Below, piece after piece: positions 16,106 through 24,513 of a stretch of DNA of 64,000 nt. The notes beneath the pieces were generated by a model that worked only from the letters and a program-made list of their open reading frames with translations, did no database searches and was not told where the DNA came from. The DNA is from Corynebacterium sp. UBA2622 (lineage in GTDB: Bacteria; Actinomycetota; Actinomycetes; Mycobacteriales; Mycobacteriaceae). The stretch lies in assembly GCF_002339505.1 (NCBI RefSeq), contig NZ_DDJO01000012.1, positions 214,857-278,856 of the forward strand, given 5' to 3'. Within the stretch, counting starts at the first letter, position 1. Each line of letters opens with the position of its first letter. The translations under genes and the position numbers were made by a program.

Positions 16106-16791
16106 ACGATCACCGTCCTGCCCCGCACGGTGAGCACGTCCACCGGGGAGCCGTAGAGCTCGGTGAGGACGCTGGAGCGCAGGACCTCGCGGGCAGCCCC
16201 CAGCACGTGCCCGTGCGGGCCGATGTAGAGGACGCGGTCGACCATGTCTGCCACGGGGTCGAGCGAATGCGTCACCAGCACCACGGCGGCCCCGGTCTCC
16301 CGGAACCTCCGCGCGCTCTCTCGCTGCCGGGAAACGTCCAGGGAGAGGAAGGGTTCGTCGGCGAGCAACAGCTCCGGGCGCCTCGCCAGCGCCTGCGCCT
16401 GCCGCACGAGTTGCTGCTGCCCGCCCGAGAGCGCGCCCACGCGTCGGTCCGCGAACGCCAGTGCGCCGACGCTTTCGAGAAGCTTGTCGACGTCCCCCCG
16501 CCGCCCCGCCCGGCCGCGGAGCACCCCGTGGCCCAGGGCGAGGGACACCAGGTCGCGCGCCCGCACAGGCAGGTCGCGGGGGAACATGCGCTGCTGGGGG
16601 ATGTACCCGAGCCGCCCGCGGGTCTCCACGGTGCCGCGGTCGAGGCGCCGGGTGCCCACGAGGGTGTTCAGAAGGGTTGACTTTCCTGAGCCGTTGGGGC
16701 CGAGGACAGCGACCATTTCCCCGGGGGAGACCTCAAGGTCCAGCCCGTCCCAGAGGGGATTGACGGCGGCGCCGCACAGCCGGGCGATCAC
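16102..16791 (-). CDS. znuC: Zinc/manganese ABC transporter ATP-binding protein
   Basis: This 229-residue ATPase energises the zinc importer. Walker A is GPNGSGKST, the Q-loop is YIPQQRMF, the signature is ALSGGQQQLV (a variant of LSGGQ), and Walker B is LLLADEPFLSLD, followed by the His switch in VTHSLD. The ATG overlaps the end of znuA by four bases (ATGA) and the stop overlaps the znuB start, so the three genes are translationally coupled. Confidence 0.9.
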   Translation of the reverse strand: MIARLCGAAVNPLWDGLDLEVSPGEMVAVLGPNGSGKSTLLNTLVGTRRLDRGTVETRGRLGYIPQQRMFPRDLPVRARDLVSLALGHGVLRGRAGRRGDVDKLLESVGALAFADRRVGALSGGQQQLVRQAQALARRPELLLADEPFLSLDVSRQRESARRFRETGAAVVLVTHSLDPVADMVDRVLYIGPHGHVLGAAREVLRSSVLTELYGSPVDVLTVRGRTVIV

Positions 16792-17693
16792 TGCAGCGAC
16801 CGGGCGAGCTCGCGCGCCACGCGTAGGAAGTAATCCAGGAAGTTTTCCCCGCCGGGCGGGGTCTCGTAGACCTCCACGACGGGCACCCCGGCGGCCTTCG
16901 CCTCGTCGACGATGCGTTGGGCGGAACCGTTCGGGCTCTGGGGGTCGGAAATGAGCGCGTCGACGTGGCCCGCCCGCAGCTCGTCGATGAACTCGGCGAC
17001 GGCTGCCCCCGAGGGCTCCGTCTCGTCAAGGGAGGCGGCGCGGTAGGCGTCGGGGGTGACCTCCTCCAGCGGGGATTCCTCCACGATCGCGTCGGCGATC
17101 GGGTGAACCTGCGCCACCCGGGCGTCCGGGAGGGCGGCCAGCGCGGACGCTATCTCGCTGAGGCGGGTGTTCAGGGCGTCCGTGCTACCGCCGGCGGTGT
17201 CGGCGACCTTGTGTCCCACGTCCGCGAGCGCGGTTGTGGAATACCAGACGTGTTCGTTGTCCCCGTGGCCGTGTTCGTGGCCCTCTCCGTGGTCGTGCCC
17301 GTGCTCATGGTTGTGCGCCTCGGTCAGGGGCAGCGCCGAGATGACCTTCACCGGGTCGGCGGTGGAGTACAGGGCCGCGTCATAGACCCCGCCGTTGGCC
17401 ACCACGAGCTCCGCCGAATTGACGCGGGCGTGGTCTGCTGCGGTGGGTTCGTACTCGTGGGGGTCGGTGGAGGGGTTGGAGATGATCGCGCCCACGTCGT
17501 GGCCGAGAACGGATGCGGCCACGTCGGCCCACACCTTCGTCGTGGCGACGGTCTCGCCGTGAGCGTCCGCCGAGGGGGACGGTGAGCTGCCGGAACCACC
17601 CGATTGCCCGCATCCGGTGAGGCCCAGGGTGGTCAGGGACGCTGTGAAAAGGCACGCTGCGGCGCGCATGTGCTTAATGGTCATAATTTTCAT
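16788..17693 (-). CDS. znuA: Zinc-binding lipoprotein of ABC transporter (ZnuA family)
   Basis: This cluster A-1 solute-binding protein of about 301 residues captures the metal ion outside the membrane. The lipobox LGLTGC marks the anchor Cys. A His/Glu/Asp-rich loop of about 25 residues (HNHEHGHDHGEGHEHGHG) and the ligand region STDPHEYEPT point to zinc. I chose ATG 17693; ATGs at 17684 and 17669 are alternatives. A 15-bp Zur-like palindrome lies 12 bases before the start and overlaps a TAATTT -10 box. The distal part is somewhat divergent from classical ZnuA, but domain order is preserved. Confidence 0.88.
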   Translation of the reverse strand: MKIMTIKHMRAAACLFTASLTTLGLTGCGQSGGSGSSPSPSADAHGETVATTKVWADVAASVLGHDVGAIISNPSTDPHEYEPTAADHARVNSAELVVANGGVYDAALYSTADPVKVISALPLTEAHNHEHGHDHGEGHEHGHGDNEHVWYSTTALADVGHKVADTAGGSTDALNTRLSEIASALAALPDARVAQVHPIADAIVEESPLEEVTPDAYRAASLDETEPSGAAVAEFIDELRAGHVDALISDPQSPNGSAQRIVDEAKAAGVPVVEVYETPPGGENFLDYFLRVARELARSLQ

Positions 17694-17704
17694 TAAAGCA
17701 CTAC

Positions 17705-17719
17705 TGAAAATTACTTTCA
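17705..17719. promoter_or_regulatory. Zur-like operator of the zinc importer
   Basis: TGAAAATTACTTTCA is a 15-bp near-perfect palindrome with TGAAA/TTTCA ends, the form recognised by zinc-sensing Zur. On the znuA strand it contains TAATTT, a likely -10 box, so a bound repressor would block RNA polymerase. The identification rests on resemblance and on the zinc transporter downstream. Confidence 0.65.
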
Positions 17720-17767
17720 ATTGAGGGTCTGTGCCCCCGGTGCGGGCCCGGGCAATACGATGGACCC

Positions 17768-18853
17768 ATGCCACGCCGCCCCGCCGCCCGGGCAACCCTC
17801 GCCTCCATCGCCGCCGAGCTCGGCGTGTCGCGGACCACCGTCTCCAACGCCTACAACCGCCCGGACCAGCTCTCCCCTGAGCTGCGCGAGCGCATCCTCG
17901 CCACCGCCCGGCGCCTCGGTTACGCCGGACCCGACCCCACCGCGCGCTCCCTGCGCACCAGCCGCGCCGGCTCCGTGGGGGTCATCCTCACCGAGCGCCT
18001 TTCCTACGCCTTCGAGGACCACGCCTCCGTCGACTTCCTCGCCGGCCTCGCCTCGCACGACGACTTCTCCCTCAGCCTCATCCCCGTCGGCCCCGGCGAG
18101 AACTCGGCCACCAGGGCCGACATGGTTACGGGGGCCATCGTGGACGGTTTCGTGGTCTACTCCGTACCCGCGGGAGATCCCCACCTGCGCGCCGCCCGGG
18201 GCCGCGGCCTGCCCGTCGTGGTCTGCGACCAGCCCGCCAACCTGACCGGGGTGCCCTTCGTCGGCATCGACGACTTCGCGGCCATCCAACCCGCGGCGCG
18301 CGCGCTCGTCAGCGCCGGTCACCGACGCATCGGCATCCTCACCAAGCGTCTCTTCAGCACCGTCCGCGACGGGCCCGTCACGCCCGGCGAGGTGGAGGCC
18401 TCGGACATGTACGTCCAGCGCGCCCGCGTGCGCGGTGCCCTGGAGGTGTTCCGCGGGGCGGGGATCGGGAACGTGCCCATCGTCAACAGGCACTTCAACG
18501 ACCTCGCTTCCGCCACCGGCGGCGCCCGCGAGCTCCTCGGTGCCCACCCGGACCTGACAGCCGTGCTGTGCACGACGGACTCCATGGCCCTCGGTGTCCT
18601 CGAGGCCTACGGCGACCGGGTGCCCCACGGCCTGTCGGTCACGGGCTTTGACGGCATCGCCGCCGCCCGCTACCTGGGCCTGACCACGGTGGATCAGCCG
18701 AACCGGCTCAAGGGGGCGGAGGTGGGAAAGGTGCTCGGCTCCCTCATCGGGGGTGCGCCAGTGCCGGCGCGCACGATACTTCCCACCGACTTCATTCCGG
18801 GTCGTACCGTGGGCGCCCCGCCAGGCGGGACCGGGCCGACGCGAGATCGGTGA
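17768..18853 (+). CDS. ipsA: LacI-family transcriptional regulator, IpsA-like
   Basis: This 361-residue regulator has an N-terminal LacI helix-turn-helix (SIAAELGVSRTTVSNAYNRP) and a periplasmic-binding-protein-like effector domain ending in the usual VDQPN segment. Its position between otsB and the zinc ABC operon is that of IpsA in C. glutamicum, a myo-inositol-responsive regulator needed for inositol-derived lipid formation; the name is transferred by family and synteny. TACGAT lies six bases before the ATG (leaderless). The 3' end overlaps the convergent otsB by 62 bases. Confidence 0.8.
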   Translation: MPRRPAARATLASIAAELGVSRTTVSNAYNRPDQLSPELRERILATARRLGYAGPDPTARSLRTSRAGSVGVILTERLSYAFEDHASVDFLAGLASHDDFSLSLIPVGPGENSATRADMVTGAIVDGFVVYSVPAGDPHLRAARGRGLPVVVCDQPANLTGVPFVGIDDFAAIQPAARALVSAGHRRIGILTKRLFSTVRDGPVTPGEVEASDMYVQRARVRGALEVFRGAGIGNVPIVNRHFNDLASATGGARELLGAHPDLTAVLCTTDSMALGVLEAYGDRVPHGLSVTGFDGIAAARYLGLTTVDQPNRLKGAEVGKVLGSLIGGAPVPARTILPTDFIPGRTVGAPPGGTGPTRDR

Positions 18854-19559
18854 GGAAGCCCGCCATGTCGGCGACCGATGCCAGGCGCAGCCCGGCGGCC
18901 GAGGGCTTCCCGCCGACCTTGATGCCGACATCCCCGGCCCCGAGTACGGCGATGGCGGTCTCGTCGGTGGTGTCGTCGCCGGCGAAGAGGGTGACGGTGA
19001 AGCGCCGCTTGTACCCGGCGAGCCAGGTGCCCTTGGTGGTGTCCACGGCCGAGAACTCCACCACGTTGCGTCCCTCGGTGACGGGGCGCCCCCCGGCGTC
19101 GATCTCCCGGGCGCGGGCGAGAACCGCCGTCGCGGCATCCGGGTCGGACTCGGCGAGCGCGGCGACGTGGATGACGCGCTGGTAGGGCTTGACCTCCACG
19201 TAGGCCGGAGGCTCCGCAATGGCCTCCAGACGGGACTGGATGCGCTCGAGGTAGTCGAGATCGTCCGGGGAGAGCTCAGGGCCACCCTGGCTGGGCTCGG
19301 CGCCGTGGGATCCGACGAGCACCACGGGGTCTCCGAGCGGGAGGACGCTGCGCAGGCCCTCGAGGTGGCGCCCGCTCAGTACCGCGACCTCTGTGGCGGG
19401 CAGATGGGCGAGCACCCGGATCGCGGCGAGGGCACCCGGGTGGGCGCGGGCGGTGGAGGCGTCGGTGACGATCTCGGAAATGGTGCCGTCGAAGTCGAGG
19501 CACACCAGCAGAGACTCAGCCCCTGCCAACCGGCGCAGCGCACCTGCGCGGTCGGTCAC
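18792..19559 (-). CDS. otsB: Trehalose-6-phosphate phosphatase
   Basis: OtsB dephosphorylates trehalose 6-phosphate to trehalose, an osmoprotectant and a precursor of mycolate-bearing trehalose esters in corynebacteria. The 255-residue HAD-family protein has the nucleophile motif LDFDGT (residues 21-26), the VLVGSHGAE segment and the acidic motif LFAGDDTTDE. GTG 19559 overlaps the stop of the lipoprotein gene upstream (GTGA), so it is the last gene of the otsA operon. It overlaps ipsA by 62 bases at the 3' end. Confidence 0.94.
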   Translation of the reverse strand: MTDRAGALRRLAGAESLLVCLDFDGTISEIVTDASTARAHPGALAAIRVLAHLPATEVAVLSGRHLEGLRSVLPLGDPVVLVGSHGAEPSQGGPELSPDDLDYLERIQSRLEAIAEPPAYVEVKPYQRVIHVAALAESDPDAATAVLARAREIDAGGRPVTEGRNVVEFSAVDTTKGTWLAGYKRRFTVTLFAGDDTTDETAIAVLGAGDVGIKVGGKPSAAGLRLASVADMAGFLTDLASARSRLAGRPRYDPE

Positions 19560-20017
19560 GGCTTCATCACCCGGATGGCGGGTGCGTTGACCTCCCCGCC
19601 GCGCCGGGTCAGCACCGCCTCGGCGTCGCCGAAGTGGCGGACATCGAACTCGGCGCCCGAGGTGAACAGGCCGGCAAGCTGGTCGTGCACGTGGCGCGCG
19701 CCGCCTTTGCAATCGCCTGGGTTGTCAATGCGCACATCGTCCAACCGCAGGGAGTCGCCCTGCGAGCTGACCTTCGCCTGCAGCGGGGCGCATCCGGTCT
19801 GGCCGTGCATCGAGGTGCCGCCGAACGCAAGCGTGGCCCGCCCGGCGGCATCCGCCGGAAGGTCCGCCGTGTTGTCCGGGTCGGTGTAGATGCCCACGAT
19901 CTGCCAGGTTGGGCCGTTCAAACCAGCGGTGTCCCCCCGGGATGCGCACCCCGGGAGGGTGCCCGCGAGCACCGCACCCGCCACCGCGACCGGCGCCACC
20001 GCGGTGCGGGGCCTCAC
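19556..20017 (-). CDS. Lipoprotein with META/HslJ-like domain inside the ots operon
   Basis: This 153-residue predicted lipoprotein has a short signal peptide and lipobox (GTLPGC). The mature part resembles the META/HslJ beta-domain: WQIVGIY near the start, TLAFGGTSMHGQTGCAPL in the middle and DCKGGARHVHDQLAGLF later. GTG 20017 overlaps the otsA stop and its own stop overlaps the otsB start, both as GTGA, so the three proteins are translationally coupled. A role in trehalose export or sensing is only a guess from context. The longer frame to 20158 lies inside otsA and is rejected. Confidence 0.65.
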   Translation of the reverse strand: MRPRTAVAPVAVAGAVLAGTLPGCASRGDTAGLNGPTWQIVGIYTDPDNTADLPADAAGRATLAFGGTSMHGQTGCAPLQAKVSSQGDSLRLDDVRIDNPGDCKGGARHVHDQLAGLFTSGAEFDVRHFGDAEAVLTRRGGEVNAPAIRVMKP

Positions 20018-21306
20018 AGCGCCTCCAGGAAGGCCTTCGCCCACCGGTCCACGTCGTGTTCGGACACCCAGGCGTACATCTGTTTCATCGCCTCCGGGTT
20101 GCCCTTCACCGCGCCGAGGATGGCCTCCTCCACGGAGGGCAGATCGAAGGGGTTGCACAGGAACGCCTGGCTCAGCTCCCCGGCCGCGCCGGCGAACTCG
20201 GAGAGGACGAGCGCACCGTCACCCTCGGGATGGCAGGAGACGTACTCCTTGGCCACAAGGTTCATGCCGTCCTTGAAGGGGGTGACCAGCATGACGTCGG
20301 CGGCGGCGTAGAAGGTGCCCAGGCTCTCCTTCGGCACCGGGCGGTGTATGTAGTGCACCACGGGTCGCCCGACCGTGCCGAAGCGGCCGTTGATCCGTCC
20401 CACGGCCTCCTCCACCTCGCGGCGCGTTTCCCGGTAGTGGTCGATCCTCTCGCGCGAGGGGGTCGCCAGCTGCACGACGGTGACGTCGTCAAGCTTGCCC
20501 TGCTCAAGCAGCTCCTCCACCGCGAGCAGGCGCTGGAGGATGCCCTTGGTGTAATCGAGGCGGTCCACGCCGAGCATGAGCGTTGCCGGGTTGCCCAGGC
20601 TTTCGCGCAGCTTCTCGACGTCCTCCCGGCCACCCCGGACTATCGACTCCGGGTCGATGGAGATGGGGAAGGTACCGGTGCGCGGCCCGTCCTCGCCGAC
20701 GAGCGCGCGGAAGTTCTCCTCGTCCTCCCCGCGCTGGAAGCCAATGAGGTCGCAGCCCTCCAAGCCCTGGGTGATCTCCTCGCGCCACGGCAGCTGGCGG
20801 AACAGGTCGGGGGAGGGGAAGGGGATGTGGAGGAAGAAACCGATGGTGAGGTCCGGGCGCATCTCGCGCAGCAGGCCCGGGACGAGCTGGAGCTGGTAGT
20901 CCTGCACCCACACCACGGCGTTGTCGTCGGCGGCGCTGGCGGCGGCCTCCGCGAAGCGGCGGTTGACATCGAGGTAGGAGTCCCACCACTCCGTCTCGTA
21001 GCGGGGCGGGACGATCAGGTCGTGGTAGAGGGGCCAGAGCGAGGAGTTGGAGAAGCCCTCGTAGAAGTTCTCGAAGTCGCTCTGGTCCAGCGCGACCGGG
21101 TGGAGCTGGATGCCGTCGAACTCGAAGGGGTCCAGGCGCTCGTCCACCTCACCGGGCCAACCCACCCAGCACCCCTCGTGGCGGCGCAGAACGGGGGCGA
21201 GCGCGGCGACGAGCCCGCCCGGGGAGGTCTCCCAGCCGTCGCCCGACTCGGCGCGGTCGACGGGAAGGCGGTTGGCGACGACTACAAAGCTGTTTGCCCC
21301 GGTCAT
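20014..21306 (-). CDS. otsA: Trehalose-6-phosphate synthase
   Basis: OtsA, a GT20 glycosyltransferase, joins UDP- or GDP-glucose to glucose 6-phosphate. The protein has the N-terminal VVANRLPV motif, VWVQDYQLQLVPGLLRE, FFLHIPFPSPDLFR, LGVDRLDYTKGI and the nucleotide-binding end DGMNLVAKEYV. At 430 residues it is shorter than the usual 460-500. The loop between GFQRGEDEENF and GTFPISID, normally about 40 residues, is only about 15 here. Active-site motifs are intact. It starts 10 bases after the Lys-rich protein gene and is followed by the coupled lipoprotein and otsB. Confidence 0.94.
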   Translation of the reverse strand: MTGANSFVVVANRLPVDRAESGDGWETSPGGLVAALAPVLRRHEGCWVGWPGEVDERLDPFEFDGIQLHPVALDQSDFENFYEGFSNSSLWPLYHDLIVPPRYETEWWDSYLDVNRRFAEAAASAADDNAVVWVQDYQLQLVPGLLREMRPDLTIGFFLHIPFPSPDLFRQLPWREEITQGLEGCDLIGFQRGEDEENFRALVGEDGPRTGTFPISIDPESIVRGGREDVEKLRESLGNPATLMLGVDRLDYTKGILQRLLAVEELLEQGKLDDVTVVQLATPSRERIDHYRETRREVEEAVGRINGRFGTVGRPVVHYIHRPVPKESLGTFYAAADVMLVTPFKDGMNLVAKEYVSCHPEGDGALVLSEFAGAAGELSQAFLCNPFDLPSVEEAILGAVKGNPEAMKQMYAWVSEHDVDRWAKAFLEAL

Positions 21307-21316
21307 GGCGCCCGCC

Positions 21317-21697
21317 TTAGGCCTCGTCGGGGGAGGTGGCCTTCGTGGCCGCCTTCTTCGTGGTTTTCTTCGTCGCCTTCTTGGTCGTCTTCTTCGCCGT
21401 GGTCTTCTTGGCGGCCTTCTTGGTTGCCTTCTTCTTCGTGGCCTTCTTCTTGGTCGCCTTCTTCGCGGGGGCGGCGGAGGCCGCGGCTGCCTCGGCGGCG
21501 GCAGCCTCCTGCTCCTCGGCGTACTTCTTGTACACGAAGCCGCGCGGTTCGACGCCCAGCATCGACATCAGCGTGACGCCGTCGAAGAAGTCCTCGGAGT
21601 AGGTGGCCACGATCCGCCGAGCGCCGGAGGCTGTCTGCTCCTCAACCGCGTGGACGGCCTCGGGGGAGGGGCGAGAATCGGTGATCTTGGGGGGCAC
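21317..21697 (-). CDS. Conserved protein with histone-H1-like Lys/Ala/Thr tail
   Basis: This 126-residue protein has a compact N-terminal part (about 65 residues, with YSEDFFDGVTLMSMLGVEP) and a C-terminal tail made almost only of Lys, Ala and Thr in KKATKK-type repeats. Such tails bind nucleic acid or polyanions nonspecifically, as in mycobacterial HupB and histone H1. A similar uncharacterised gene occupies the thrE-otsA interval in C. glutamicum. GTG 21697 is chosen for the AAGGAG site about eight bases upstream. otsA starts 10 bases after its stop, so co-transcription is likely. Confidence 0.7.
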   Translation of the reverse strand: MPPKITDSRPSPEAVHAVEEQTASGARRIVATYSEDFFDGVTLMSMLGVEPRGFVYKKYAEEQEAAAAEAAAASAAPAKKATKKKATKKKATKKAAKKTTAKKTTKKATKKTTKKAATKATSPDEA

Positions 21698-21809
21698 GAA
21701 GCTTCTCCTTCTGCACGGCTTGTACACGGCACTGGTGTTGCGGGCGTGGTTTGGAGCCCGCGCCCGAACACGGACCGCCTAATTCTACGCCAACAAACCG
21801 CGCCCGGCC

Positions 21810-23297
21810 TCAGGCGGAGGGGCGGCGGCGACGACGCCCCAGCGCCGCCTGCTCGGCGCGCCGGATCTGCTGGAAGGTCACCCGCCCCGCGCGGCGGAAG
21901 GCGGGGTAGGGGTTGAACATCCGGGGGCGGCGGATGCGGCGCGCCCCCCACTCACCGAGGACCACGCCGCTCGCGAGGGCCACGCACGTGCCCACGGCCA
22001 GGGCGAGGCTGGTCATGCCCACCACGAGCTGCTCGTTCAGGATGGCGTACATGCCCCGGTAGATTCCGGAACCGGGCAAGAACGGGGTCACGCCCGCCAC
22101 GGCGGTGATGACGGGGTTGATGAGGAAGCGGCGCGAGACGAGGCCGCCGGCCAGGCCGACGACGAAGGCGCAGGCGAAGGTGGCCAGGAGCCGTCCCGTG
22201 CCGAGTGGGAGGAGGAATAGGTAGTACATCGCGGAGCCGGCGAGCGCGGTCGCCGCCGAGACGAGAATGGCGGGCTTTTCTGCGAAGGAAGACACCGCGA
22301 AGGCCGCCGATGCCACGGTGCTGCCGATCAACCGGGCCAGGGCCGAGCTGAACGACGGTGCGCCCAGCATGGTTTCCAGCGGCGGGAGCCCCACCCCGAG
22401 GAGATCTGCCACGCTGATGCCGAACGCGACTCCCGCCACGATGCCGCCGGTGAACAGCATGGTCTGGAAGAACCTGGCGGACGCGGTGACCGGGGAGCCG
22501 GTGATGCCGTCGAGAAGCGATTGCACGAGCGTGAGCCCGGCGAGGAGGACGACGATGCCGGTGGCGATCACCTGGCTGGGCACGATGGTGTAGCCGAAGT
22601 TCGCGGAGAAGTGGTAGAAGAGCACGGCCGGCACGGTGGCGAGGAACCCGCCGATGGCGCAGTGGAAGAAGTAGGGCAGGTCGTTGCGGGAAAGGACCTT
22701 GCTGACCACCATGATCAGGAACGACGTCAGCGCGCCCACCGAGGCCATGAACAGGTCGCTGCCCAGGAGGATGCCGACGGCCGCGCCCATGACGGTCCAT
22801 CCGCCGAGGAAGCGGGCGACGCGGTGGGGGATGTATTCCCGGTCGATTGTGTCCAGGATTTTCTCGGCCATCTCCGGCGGGGTTGCACCGGAACGGATGG
22901 AGCGGATCAGGCGGTCCGCCTCCTGGAGCTTGTGGTAGTTGTACGAGAAGTCGTTGACAACCCGGAACACGCTCACCGGCTGCCGGCGCTCCACGCCGAT
23001 GATCGTGTGGATCGTCATCGTGTTCACGGTGATGTCCACGTGGCAGTAATGCAGACCGTACGAGGAGGTCACCGTGTGGATCTGTGCCTTGACATCGGAG
23101 CTGGTCGTGCCGTTGGTGATCAGGATCGAGCCGATCCGAGCCGCGATGTTCATCACGGCCGCGACCTGCGCGGGATCGGTCAGGTCGACTGGGGCGAGAA
23201 CCGACGGCGGGGGCGAGGTGCGGGCCTCGTCGATCGTTGCGACGCTACGCGATTTCTGGCGGAAATTATCCCACGCCTGGTTCAACCCGATTGCCAC
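21810..23297 (-). CDS. thrE: Threonine/serine exporter ThrE
   Basis: ThrE exports L-threonine and L-serine in C. glutamicum. This 495-residue protein follows the C. glutamicum sequence closely in layout: a soluble N-terminal domain (PPPSVLAPVDLTDPAQVAAVMN, GATPPEMAEKILD), then about ten membrane helices, with LAGLTLVQSLLDGITGSPVTAS and FLPGSGIYRGMYA as markers, and a basic C-terminus. GTG 23297 is chosen because TAGTGT sits seven bases upstream; the frame is open to GTG 23333. tRNA-Thr lies head to head just upstream. Confidence 0.92.
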   Translation of the reverse strand: MAIGLNQAWDNFRQKSRSVATIDEARTSPPPSVLAPVDLTDPAQVAAVMNIAARIGSILITNGTTSSDVKAQIHTVTSSYGLHYCHVDITVNTMTIHTIIGVERRQPVSVFRVVNDFSYNYHKLQEADRLIRSIRSGATPPEMAEKILDTIDREYIPHRVARFLGGWTVMGAAVGILLGSDLFMASVGALTSFLIMVVSKVLSRNDLPYFFHCAIGGFLATVPAVLFYHFSANFGYTIVPSQVIATGIVVLLAGLTLVQSLLDGITGSPVTASARFFQTMLFTGGIVAGVAFGISVADLLGVGLPPLETMLGAPSFSSALARLIGSTVASAAFAVSSFAEKPAILVSAATALAGSAMYYLFLLPLGTGRLLATFACAFVVGLAGGLVSRRFLINPVITAVAGVTPFLPGSGIYRGMYAILNEQLVVGMTSLALAVGTCVALASGVVLGEWGARRIRRPRMFNPYPAFRRAGRVTFQQIRRAEQAALGRRRRRPSA

Positions 23298-23365
23298 ACC
23301 GCACACACTATCGGCTGGCACTTTTTCACGCACTCAGGGGGTCACAGTGTACACTCTGCCTCACT

Positions 23366-23438
23366 GCTGGAGTGGCGCAATCGGTAGCGCAACGCACTTG
23401 TAATGCGTAGGTTGCGAGTTCAAGTCTCGTCTCCAGCT
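23366..23438 (+). tRNA. tRNA-Thr (TGT)
   Basis: The 73-nt cloverleaf has acceptor arms GCTGGAG/CTCCAGC, the D-arm with GGTAGCGC, anticodon TGT in ACTTGTAAT, and the T-arm GAGTTCAAGTCTC. CCA is not encoded. It lies divergent from thrE. Confidence 0.96.
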
Positions 23439-23444
23439 CCGCGT

Positions 23445-23478
23445 CCCCTCACCCCAGAGAAGCTGGTGGGGGGTATTT
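23445..23478 (+). terminator. Likely terminator of tRNA-Thr
   Basis: CCCCTCACC (23445-23453) pairs with GGTGGGGGG (23465-23473) with one G-T pair, and TATTTT follows. Confidence 0.65.
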
Positions 23479-23546
23479 TCGTGTCCTGCTGGGGGGTGTG
23501 GGCGCGTGTGGGCGGCCACACGGTGGTGCCGCAAACAGGTAAATGC

Positions 23547-23637
23547 AAACCGGTAAATCTAAACCGGTAAAACTGCAGTTCATCACAACCGGCCATTTTG
23601 CCGAACAGGCGTTTTAGCGGTTTAGGTTTCCCTGTTT
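23547..23637. repeat. Intergenic inverted-repeat element, copy B
   Basis: Arms of 27 nt at 23547-23573 and 23611-23637 are inverted copies matching at 23 of 27 positions, with a 37-nt loop. The left side has an extra AAACCGGTAAA-type unit, so the 5' arm is partly repeated (23533-23573). The left arm matches the left arm of copy A at about 23 of 27 positions, and both are followed by a GCAG motif. The element lies between tRNA-Thr and phoP. Confidence 0.78.
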
Positions 23638-23729
23638 GCGGGATGCGGGTGCCCGCCACCAGGCGCTTCGCCACCCGGACGCCACCCCAAGGCAAATGCC
23701 CCTAAAGAAAAACCTCCGGCCCAGTCCGC

Positions 23730-23748
23730 GTTCAGCAAACGTTCAGGT
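23730..23748 (+). promoter_or_regulatory. Tandem repeat, candidate phosphate-regulator box of phoP
   Basis: GTTCAGCA-AAC-GTTCAGGT is a direct repeat of 8-bp units separated by three bases, about 50 bases before the start. Response regulators of this family bind 11-bp-spaced direct repeats, and the C. glutamicum regulator is reported to use 8-bp repeats separated by 3 bp. It suggests autoregulation. Confidence 0.55.
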
Positions 23749-23795
23749 GCGGCGGGTTTACTACCCTTCAGACACTCATGAAAGGGAGCACCCAC

Positions 23796-24503
<708 letters not shown>

Positions 24504-24513
24504 CGTCCGGGAG

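Larger units (their letters stand above)
23439..23795. other. Intergenic region tRNA-Thr to phoP
   Basis: This 357-base stretch has no credible gene. It holds a hairpin just after tRNA-Thr, the second inverted-repeat element at 23547-23637, and the phoP promoter region with a direct repeat at 23730-23748. Confidence 0.7.

Noticed and set aside
9279..23637. The two inverted-repeat elements as ends of one composite transposon
   Set aside because: Each element has its own inverted arms, and the 14 kb between them is conserved core gene order with no transposase.
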